Assembly: GCA_013400155.1 (NCBI GenBank)
Contig: VXBM01000195.1
Coordinates: 108,430-172,429 of the forward strand
From: Helopsaltes ochotensis
Lineage: Eukaryota > Chordata > Aves > Passeriformes > Locustellidae
DNA: 64,000 bases
Reading direction: 5' to 3'
Part shown: positions 50,569-61,000 of the stretch, piece by piece
How positions within the stretch are numbered: position 1 is the first letter of the stretch
Layout: each line of letters begins with the position of its first letter
Notes under the pieces: generated by a model
Told to the model about the DNA's origin: nothing
The model's input: only the letters and a program-made list of their open reading frames with translations
The model's database searches: none
Program-made: the position numbers and the translations under genes

Positions 50569-51130
50569 CACCACCACTGTCTGCGGTGTGCACAACATCA
50601 GGACAGCTCCGTGTTCCGATCATCCGCGTCTTCCTGGAGCTTGGCACCACTGGGAGGAGGTTTTTCAATGAGCATTTGGAAATCAGAAAGGGATTTCATG
50701 TAGTGTTTCTTGCCCCACAACACGTGCAGGTAATGTGGGGCTGAGAAGGGTTACTGTCTGAATAAGTGTTTAGGGGGGAGGGATTGAGCATAGAAAACAA
50801 ACAAAATAAACTAGCACGTTGCCTTTGAAACAGGGGTCTTATTTCAATAATGGTTCTAAGAGGCAATACTGGAATATTTTATACTGTCTGGTTTTTCACT
50901 GTGAAAACTCAGTATTTTTGCATACTTGGGTTCCAGTTGCTAAGATGTTACCCACACAGCAGGACTGATTACTGAATAAAAGATTCCAATCCACTGTTTG
51001 CTCCATCTGTCTTCTCTTGCAGTCAGTGATGTGTTGGCTTTGGCAGCTTGAAGAAGGGCAGGAACCTCATCTTTCCACCCTTATGTGTGCATTTAACTCA
51101 GGCAGGGAATAAATATGTTTAGGACTGCCT
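50569..51130 (+). other. XPNPEP1: XPNPEP1 3' UTR and candidate cleavage region
   Basis: Non-coding sequence after the stop. AATAAA occurs at 50805-50810, 50975-50980 and 51108-51113. The middle one is followed by a T-rich stretch typical of a downstream element, so I favour an end near 51,000. The exact 3' end cannot be set without transcript data. A splice-donor-like CAG|GTAATG lies at 50730. Confidence 0.6.
50975..50980 (+). terminator. favoured poly(A) signal AATAAA of XPNPEP1
   Basis: A canonical hexamer 407 bp after the stop, followed 15-40 bp later by a TG- and T-rich stretch. Alternatives at 50805 and 51108 have weaker downstream context. Confidence 0.5.
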
Positions 51131-51408
51131 GGTGCCAGACGCTGGGCAGAGGTTATGGAGAGAGCTGGCAGGAGCAGTCAGTTCTGAATTGTGACAGGTC
51201 CTGGAAGGGTACCGAGACTCGCGGCAGAGGTTTGTGTGTGCAGAGCACCCAGGCCACTACTTCTGTCTATTGTTATGTCCTACTGAGTGCTTGTATAGCC
51301 CATGGCAGTGCAGGATGCGTGGGCAGTATCGTGGAATTGCAGCTCTTCCTGGACACAAAGCAATTAGTAAGTTAAAATAAATAAATAATGCCCACAATGG
51401 ACAAAGGA

Positions 51409-51551
51409 CGAACTCGGCGGCGGGGTCAGCGCGGCCGGGCCGGGCGGGCGCAGGGACACCTGGTGGCCGAGCGCGGTACTGCGGGCTGAGCGCCTTCACT
51501 GCCGGCGTTGGATCAAACTCGGTTCAGTATCGGGTATCAAAGGAGCCGTCG
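51409..51551. promoter_or_regulatory. small CpG-dense patch downstream of XPNPEP1
   Basis: I count about 21 CpG dinucleotides in 143 bp, far above the flanks, beginning some 840 bp after the stop codon. ACACCTGGTGGC at 51456-51467 agrees with 10 of 12 positions of the CTCF core CCASYAGRKGGC. It could be an orphan promoter, an insulator or a foreign GC-rich insertion. No exon or open frame is supported. Confidence 0.5.
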
Positions 51552-53000
51552 GGTAACAGCAAATCCAGTTCCTGATATTTCAAAGGAATTGTCTGAGCAA
51601 ATGGAAATGTTTGTGCACATAGTTTTCTTTCTCACTCCCGCCCCCCTCCGAATTTCTAAGGGAAATATAATCTGTTAAATGGCATGAAATTAGTGTTTCT
51701 CTCAAGTCGTGGAAATCAGAAGCAGTATGCAGTCAAATGAAAAAGGACTGGGAAGAGGAACAAAGTTCCTGGCCTCCTAGCTGTTTTTTCCAAGGAGATG
51801 ATACAACAGAAGTTCAATAAGTGCTTTAAAAGGTCATTTTCACCCCCCTGCCACTGCAGACAGGTAGGTACATGTATTTGAATATTCAAGTGGTTTCTCA
51901 CCACCTGCTGGAAGCATCAGCTTTCAGCTCAGCTGTGTCTGCGGAAACCCAGCTCACACCTCAACCATTGCCAAGTGTCTCGTGAGTATGTGCTGCTGCT
52001 TAAAACAGAACTGGCAAAACCTTTCTGCCCATGGAGCCGGTTGCCCCTGTGGGTACAGGATCAAAGGACAAGTGAGGGATCTCTACACAGGCTGTGCTGT
52101 GACAAGGTGAGTGTTTCCCAGGAAAATCCATGCGTGCTCATCGAGGCTGAACTGGGGATGCCGGCAGCCCAGCGCTGCAGCCTGACCTGCTGTGGAGCTG
52201 AAGGAAGGCAGCTGCTCTGCAGGGCAGTGCTGGGAGCTCCAGCAGACTGCTGCTCCCCGCAGGCCTCTGGAGGACCCCACTGCTCACCCCGGTGTTCCCA
52301 AGAGGATTCAGCACCTGGATTCCTGGCAAAGACCCACCTGGAAAGGTTTCTTTTCAAATGTAAGGCCAGGTATTTCCCACAGGAAGGCAGACGAGGAGGA
52401 TTTTTACCAAACACAGAAACACAGAAGTCAGGGATGCTTTTGGCCCTGTAGCCTAAAGCCAGTGTGGCTGGCTTAGACACTTTGGTGTGAAGGGGAGAAC
52501 AACACCGAAAGCAATTTCCTGGGTTTGAATAGCCTTATTAGACCTTTTCCCACCTCAATACCTTCCTTACAGCCAGATGCCACCCTGGGACCTTTCCCAC
52601 ACAGATCATAGAAAGTCACGGCTCATTCTCATCCCAAAGTCTCCTCCACTGCACAGGGCCAGAGATGGGGCAATCCATACTTGTCTTCTCTAGGCTTGGG
52701 AGTCTCAGGAGATCCCTCCCACCATTCACTCCGCAGCTCATCCTCCCACACCACACAGCCCTGTGGGCTTTCCTTGCAGGCAATCGGACACCAGCTCTTG
52801 GTCACAGCTCGGAGATCTTTGCCCTTTTCTCGGATTTGGCACCTCAGCAGGGGGACACGGTGTTTCGTGGGGCAGGGCTGCTGACACACATTCCTAACTA
52901 AGGCATTTATTTCTCTCCCTATTCACTCCTAGGAAACACAACATTTTGTATCCTGTCCTGTCTGAGCTTTAGATTTCCAATGGAAATTAAACTTGGATTC

Positions 53001-53017
53001 TTTTTTTTCCTTTTTTT
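53001..53017. repeat. poly-T low-complexity tract
   Basis: Two runs of T interrupted by CC. Confidence 0.9.
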
Positions 53018-53270
53018 GGGTTTTGATTTATTCCATTAGTGTCTGCTTTCCCTGAGTGGTCTCTTCCTTCCCCTCTCCTGATGGAAGAAAAAAGGAAGAG
53101 AGGAGCAAGGAAAAAATTGAATGGAAACTAATGCCAGATTTAGGTTTTATTTTTGTATGAACTATCCACAGAAATGGCCACAAAATTATGTTCTTCAAGT
53201 GAAAAAAAAATTTAATTCTGACAAAAAAAAAATCCATAGAGGCTTTTGTTGTTGTTGTGAGAAAGCAGCA

Positions 53271-53284
53271 GGAAGGAAGGAAGG
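53271..53284. repeat. short (GGAA)n repeat
   Basis: Three full GGAA units plus GG, preceded by a short GTT repeat at about 53247-53258. Confidence 0.85.
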
Positions 53285-56200
53285 GGCATTTTCATTAACA
53301 ACACACTTAATGGTCTATTTTCAAACCATTTTGTTTTGCTGTACTTTTAACCTAGTGGGCATCTTGTAGCTTTAGATGATGCTGCAAAGCACATTTCTGA
53401 GCTGTGAGATAGCATCTCTTACAGGGTGCTTGTGGGTTCAGCCTGTCCAGTCCTATCCCTGCACCAACACAGGAGCTTGGTGGTTGTACCTCACTACCAC
53501 CCTCTGATCCTGTTTCTACCCTTGGGACACAACTTCAGCAAATGCAAACCATACTCAAGGTCCACGTGGCCACCCTGCTTTATGTCACCAGAGCACTTCG
53601 CTCTCTGTCCCCTTCCCAGCTGTTTGTTAATGTTTGTGCTGGAAATCTCCAACTACACTGTTGCTGTGTTTAAAGGCTCTGGAATTCTTTGTTCCCTTGG
53701 ACTAAAAATGTTACAGCAGGAGACAGACCTTATTTGCCAGTGAAGGAAATGCCACCTCAGCTTCACAGTTCCGTCACGAATCATGATGAATACATTGGCA
53801 ATGTGCCTGTTGGTGTACAAGGCTTTTGAGACAAATAAACCACTTCTCCTTGTGCAGAGGGATTAATATTCACTCATCACCCGGAATATGTGCTCCTTCC
53901 CTCCATAGGCCAGGTGACTGCTTGGCTTCTCCAGTCACCCCTTCTTCCTCAATCTGTGTGTATTACCTTTAGTGTGCTTGGTAGCAGTAAAATTCAGTTG
54001 TTCTTTAACTTAAATGGCTCGTAACTCACCTATAATGGAAACCCCACTATTGTTTGCATGACTATTAAACTGGTCACTTCCCACAACAGCTGTTGGAGCA
54101 AGGTTTGATTTACCCCAGCCCCAGCATTAGAAAGAAGAAAACTTTTGAGAACACAGTCGCTGAGGGGCTCGTCAGCAAATCCATCAAACCAGCCTGACGT
54201 GCAGGCTGCACACAGGGAAATAGTTGCCCAGAAACACTGAAGGGCTGAGGTGTGTTGTGAGGCATTGGTGCTTTTTCCTGTGCTTCCTTCAGTAGGTGAC
54301 AGTGAGAGCCAGGTTCTCCTGGGGATCCAGAGATGCTGTCTCTTTCCTTTGCCACTTCTCCTCCTTAGGAGTCTCCTTTGGGTGGTATGAGGAGAGGATA
54401 GCATGGAGCATTTTGGAAGATATTCATGGTATGCTGAATAAGGCTCCTTGGCCATTCAGGCAATGGATAAAACCTCCACCAGTTTGTTGTCCCTTGATGC
54501 CTGCAGAGGATCTGTCTTTGCCCAATACCATCTCCTTTTGGCACTCAGTGGGGCGACTTGGCTGCTGGTGCTAAGGATTGTTGACATTTATTTTTGTTGA
54601 CTTGTAGCAATTCACACCTTGTTCCTGGAGTCCTCTGGCTTGTTTTTGGAGAAGAAACTGCAGACCTGGACATCTGGCAACGGTGTCTGGAGATCAGGAG
54701 TTAAATAACTTGCATGGTGTCACTGCCCTCAGCTTGTTTTACATGATTAGGACAAAACTCCCCATGGCTTTGGATGTAATAAGAAAAAAAAATGAAACAA
54801 AAGCCTCTGGAGGGTAGAAATATGAACTGTGTTAGTGCTTAATTAAGTTGCCTATTAACAGTTGTGTAGTGGCCTGGAAGAATTTTAATGTACCAATTAA
54901 AGCAAGGAGCTATCTCCTCAGTTTTCCACCACCTCTGGGGACACTGTCAAGAGCTGGGAGCTTGCAGATCAAGTGTTGTTTATTTTGTTGCTTCCAGCTT
55001 GTTAAAAATTGCTCTAAATTTGGGATGTGGCAGATGCCCATGGATGTGTTTGCTTCCACGTGGCAGCAGAGTGATGTCTGTCTGATGGGGATTCATATGG
55101 TAAAGAAGCAGGGCTGTAATGCTGTCTGACCCCATAAACCCCCTCCTGCTTCCTAAGGCTCCTCTGAGTTGCTGCAGGAGGAGGAGGGGGCTGGCAGCCT
55201 TGGGGCAGCTCCACACTGACAGTGGGGTGTGCTGGTTTGGCACATCCAGCCTGGACATTGGGGTGTGCCAAATTATCCTGCCAGTTCCCTGGCTGCCCCA
55301 TCACTGTGTCACACACACCTTTCAGGAGTTTCCCCAGGATTTAAGCCACAGGGATGGGAGTTCCCCCTCCAGTTTTGTGTGAGGTGGTCAGAGTGTGGCT
55401 GCTCTGATGCCTAAGATAGCTCTGATTTACAGCCAGAAGGTACTTAAGGCTATTTTAGTGCCAGCAGACATCAGCCGAAGACATATCAACAGATGAGAGA
55501 AATGCGTTTTTTTAAATTTTAATTTAAATTGCTTGTATTTTACTGTCCTGAGGGCTTGTGAAGGTTGCAGGGAATTGGTTCATCAGGGCTGCCACTGCCA
55601 TGGGCTGCTGAAGAACAGTGTCGCCCTGCTCCCAGGAGACACCATGTGCACAGCACCTCCATGCTCAGATGGCATTTGAATTAAAAAAAATCCATTTCCG
55701 TCCATTTTTCATGTCCCTGCTGATGGATGGCTCGCTCTGGTACCGGGTGTCAGGGCAGGGTTTTGCCCACAGAGCCTGGAGGTGGGTGGGGATGGCCTCC
55801 CCTGTGCGTGCTTGGCTGAGAGCCCTTTCTTACAGCACCCAGAGCCTGTGTCTGCCATGCACGAATCTGCACTGGGCTGATCCTGTTTAGAAACAAGGCT
55901 GGGGCCAGCATGTTGTAAACATCTCCCAAAACAGAACATTACCCAGCTGAAGGGCGCCTGCTGTGTGCCTGTGATATCCCCCTGTCACTCCTGCATCATG
56001 TCAGGCTTCCCTGGCTGGGCACCTCTGGAGCTGGAGGCAGTCCCCACTCACTGCAAGTTGTCCCTCTGTGCCTCCTCTCTCCTGCACAAATGCTGCTCTC
56101 CCCTCTGTGGGAACAGACAGTGTCCTTTGCTTCCATCTGCTTCTGGAACACATCTTCCAATAAACACTACCCCATTCCTCTTGAGGTCTGAATACAAAAT

Positions 56201-57998
56201 GAGCTGGGGAGTTTCAGACAAAGGTAGCATTAGTTTGGAGCACCATGGTCTTCCAGGAGGGGATTTAAGGAGCTTAGAGTGCTTGTGAGAATATCTGTGC
56301 TTCAAATCCAAACAGGCAGCTCGGTAAGTGCAAAGTTGAGGAATGTGTCCTCTTCTCCTTGTATTCTATTAATATTTAGGGCTGGGCTTCAATTATTCAT
56401 TCCTTCAGGGTGTGCTTTTATCATCTCTGTGCTACAGCTTTAGCTTGTGCACTGTCTCTGGGCATTCAGAAAAGACCTTTTCATAATATTTGTGAAATTT
56501 CATATCTGAGAGGCCTTTTGCAAGCAAAATGTATGCATGCCATGCCATTAGTCAGAAAAAGCAAATCTTCCTCATCCCCACCCTGGGCCTTTTTAAGCCC
56601 ACACAGAGCTCAGCCTCAGTATGTATACAGGAGATGGCCTTGGCTGGGGATGGGCTAATCCAGCACTTGTTGGTTAGAGATTATTTCTTTTTTTGTACAA
56701 AACCAAGGATATATACAATGATATTAGATAGACCCAGACCAGTTCCAGACACACCCACGACCCTTGGCACAGGCAGCTCAGTTTGTCTGAGCTGAGGACA
56801 AATTGAAGTGTGCTGTGATTAAATACTCCAAATTGTTGACATCTGTGCTGTAAATACCTGACTTGTTAACAGCCCATCTTCCTGCTGGGGCATAAAGCCT
56901 GACAGTCAGTTTGCTCAAATGAGGATAATCAGATCACACGTTTCCAAGTGCAGCTTCATCAGAACTCTGCCTTATTTGCACAATATTTGGGCAGGAATAT
57001 TTTTATTTCATCAAGTAAAGCCAACCATGAAATTTGCATTCCCTTTCTCCCTTCAGGAGAGTGAGTGCCTAGGGGAACTCAACACTTCAGCAATTCCAGT
57101 GTTGGTCAAAACAAGGGACAAACAGAAAATCTTGCCTTTTTTCTGCCTTTTGAAAATATTTTGTAGGTCTATTCTGTTCTGGGATGAGATTATAAGATCA
57201 TCAAAAAGTTTGCTTACAAAAAAAAAAGGAAAAATTATTGTGCTGAAAGAGTCACATCCATCAAATATTTTAATTTTTAAATTTTTATTATTATAAAGAT
57301 GTTTTGTAAATACTGGCTATTCTAGCTAAACTGAAAAGATTAAATTAGTTTTCAAAGCAATAGAAAAAAAAATATTAGTTAGAGGTTTCCCATTTAGAAT
57401 TTATTGGAAGAAGGTAGTCTGACATTTTTTGAAACAGTATTAAAATATTTTTTTGACATAAACCTGATGAAACCTGGCCCTAAACTCCTGTGCGGGCTGA
57501 ACTTTGAAGAACTTGAACTTTTCAGATAAGAAACACAAAAGCATAAAACAATCCCCCGAAGCAAAACATTTTGCTGAAAAACTGCTGGAAGTGATTGCAC
57601 TGCTCCTGAGAAAGAGGAGTATGAGCTGAGACATCCAAGGTGGGCTCATCCTGCCGGGGCTACGACCTTGTGCGTGCACAGGGAGCAGCTTACCAGTGAG
57701 CAGCTGGCTGCACCGTGCTTGTGGCCAGCAGCTGTTTGGGCATCCCTGCTGATGCTGGGAGCTGCCATGGGATCTGTGGGCAGCCAGCACCCTGTGGCAG
57801 CGCAGACCTGAGAGCAAACTGCACCCCACCTCCGCTGCCCACAGCTGATCTATGGCAGCACGTGTTCCGTCTGACCTCTTGCCCAGATTATGGCAAGGCA
57901 CCTTGAAAGGGCTCCCCACCCGGGGCAGAGGCAGCAGGTGCTGTTATTGTTTTTGGGTTTTGCACAGGGGGGTAAGGCCAAATGTTTCTGCTTGGCAA

Positions 57999-58023
57999 CA
58001 CAAACAACCCTGGGTTGTTTGTG
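57999..58023. repeat. 25-bp palindrome with 12-bp arms
   Basis: CACAAACAACCC, a single T, then GGGTTGTTTGTG: both arms are perfectly complementary. Confidence 0.97.
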
Positions 58024-61000
58024 CATTTCCCTTGCTGAAGGCCGTGGGTACCTGCACACCTCGCAGTGCAGGGGATGGGATGGAGACGTCTCCTGCACTT
58101 TGCCCTGCTTCTGCTGCAGAGTGGAGGAGGTGAGGGGCAGGTGTCATTTTGTAAGCAATGGCTTACAAAACAGGCCCTCTTCATAAGTGCACCCTTTAAG
58201 GGAAAGTGCACTAATTTTATTACCACAGGAGCAAAGTTGTGTGTTTTCATATCACTATGAGGGGTGAACTTGTGTTTGCCCCACAACAAGCAGAAAGTCA
58301 GCAACACAAACCTCTTCCTGGGCAGGGGGCAACAGATGAGACTGTGGCTATTTTGGGGCAACTAGCCCCTTAAGTAGCCAGGATGAAATACATCTCCTGC
58401 AAAAACTCATCTGAAAGCATTGTGAGCAGCCTGATGGAGAGATATCCAGCTCCCTTGCCTTTGCTCATAGGGTTCTTTCCACCAAAAGTTGCAAACCCAT
58501 TTTACATTAAAGGTTCTGCATAGCTACAAGGAGGCTCAGTGGTACTCGATTTTTCTTTGTGAAATATCAGCAGAGGCAGCTTTTCTGCATGCTCTCTCCT
58601 GCTCCTGCAGCAATGGCTATAATTTCTTATCAGCTCTGGATTCAGCCCCAGCTGAGCACCAGGGAGGTGCCAGCATTAAAGAGGGGGAAGTGTGGGCCCT
58701 GACACCAGGATGGAAAGCAGGAATGGCAACTGGCAGGAAAAGCTGACAACCATAAATTAATGTTGCTTTTAAGTATCAGCTCTCAGTAAAAATAAACCTT
58801 GACTCCTACCAGGCATGGCTGTAAAATTGCACGGATCTTGCTTTAATTGCCAGCTGAGCACCCTGAGCTCTCTGCTGCTGTCTTGGGGAGGATGGCACAG
58901 TGCCTGTCTCATTTAACAAAAAGTGGAGATAATGTGAATTCAACACTCTAGGAAAGGGTGTTGGCACTGTGCAAACGTGGGCTGTCCCCAGGGAACAACC
59001 TTGTCCAGGAGCATTCCCAGTTGTATCAACGTGGCCTGCCACTCCTGATCTGGGGTGGAAGATGAGCTCCAGGGCACGGCTCACCCATCCTCTCCTGCCT
59101 GTGTTCTTCCTCCTGAGCTGTGCAAGCCATCTTAAGAATGGTTGGGACACCCATCTTTTTCTTGAGCCTGAAGATATGAAATTAATCATGCAATGTGTGT
59201 GATCACAGGCTGTCGTGCAAGATCTGGATAAATTTGAAAGCTCCTGAAAATGTAGGAGGCTTTTCTTCAAGAGAAAAGTACAACTACTATGACAGAAGAG
59301 GCTGTCTAGAAAGTTCCAGCTCCATTTATTCAGTTCTCTCTGTGCAGAGGGACGTCACTCGATCGCAGCTCAGATATTCTTTGTAGGGTGAAACACCAGG
59401 GACACATTTCCACCAGCAGCAGGAGAAAAGAGTTCCCAACGTGGGGTGGAAAAAACTGTAAAAATTCAGAAAAATTCCAGCTGCTGAATCAAGAGCAATG
59501 GCACCAGGTAAGCATCAGAGTCACAACCTACCTGGTAATGAGCCTGAGTAGAGCAGGTTCCCTTTATCTTTAAAGAACAAAGCAAGGGAGTGTTCTGCTG
59601 CTACAGCCAAGCACTTAAAAGTGCATTTCATAAACATAGAATTTTTAATACAAGCCATCCCACCATTAATAACAGTCTGCCAGCTTTACAAATTGCACAG
59701 CAAATACATGGTTTTGCCAGTTTTGAAACATCAGCTAATTTAGTTTTAATCTGCTGTAGAGCTAGAAATAGTCCTTGTAAGGATGACACTGTTTTGCATT
59801 CTGTACGTTTATTGAGATCAGAAAACCAGCAAGCATTAATTTAAAGTGATTAATTCAGTAACATGCAAATATGAAGGCTGTGAGGAAGCAACAGATCACG
59901 TGCTGCAGAACCAGAGTTCGGTTCTTTGGTTCCCCTGGGTTCACCACCCCAGAGAAAACCTCCTGCACACAGGGAGAGAGAACAAAGTCTGAAGGAAAAG
60001 TGCTGATACCAAGAGGGGATCCAGGATGGAGTTTAGGTTGGCACCTGGGGGGCAGAAACCCATCCAGGAGGGTGCTGGGCAGTGAGCTGGACATAAGCCT
60101 GGCCAGGTGGGACACTGTGGTCCAGAGACCTCATGCACAAGGGACCTGAAGTGAATCCTGCCCAAACAGAGTGCTGGGGATCTCCTTGTAGGAGGAAGGC
60201 AGAGGGACCTAGCCCTGCTAGGTTGCATATTGAACATGACTCTCAGCTATCTGTGATGTTTTCACAGGACATGATAGTGCCAAAGTGGTCTTAAAAGAGA
60301 GGAAACAGCCCTAGGAGAGGAGCCTTTCCATAGCCCTCATAATTTGCTGGAGAGTGGTCAAGGGGCCTGTGTGAGCTCTGCCCTGGTGAATGGGGCAGCA
60401 GTAGATTGAAGCCCAGCACAAACTGGTCTCAGTTACTGCTTGTTCCTCAGGCTCAGGATGACTTTTGGGAAGGTGGCAGCCATAAGTCTCCTCCATCCCA
60501 TTGGGGACCCCCTCCACCCTGGCTGCAATAAAGAAACCGCTGTTCTGGTTTGCCCTCCACTTCTGGGGACCAAACCTTGGCTTGGTCTGTAACGCACACA
60601 TTCCAGCTGGCAAAGACAAACTGGGTCATTAGGAAAACAAAAACAGCGAACGTAGAGAGAAACATGAAAAAATGACCCTGGGATGCATTCACATTTTATG
60701 CATTTGCTGGGATAAAACCTTGAGTCTATAATATTAAATCAGAATGTCAAAGAGATAGCTTATGCTAATTTAATTAAAGGCAGCATCCTGGCGCACACGG
60801 GTAAGGAGCTGAATTAATGTAGTGCACCACCCACTAATTTTGCCTGCCATGGGTGTGCTAAAGGCTGGGTTGTCCTGATGTGCTCTTGGCTTTGTTTTTT
60901 CTGGACAGGATGAGTATATCCCTGCACACACACATTCTACCAAAATTAGGCAGAGTCAAATTTAACACTTTTAAGTCCCAAAGCTCACGAAATCTGTGAT

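Noticed and set aside
51975..52480. Overlapping open frames of 158 (plus) and 139 (minus) codons
   Set aside because: Both strands are open together, which reflects local composition; Cys-, Ser- and Pro-rich text with no recognisable family.
53426..53743. 105-codon open frame downstream of the gene
   Set aside because: No family resemblance and no transcript-like signals.
55225..55275. Inverted pair TTTGGCACA and TGTGCCAAA resembling NFI half-sites
   Set aside because: The spacing (about 20 bp) is far from the 5 bp of an NFI site; no support for function.
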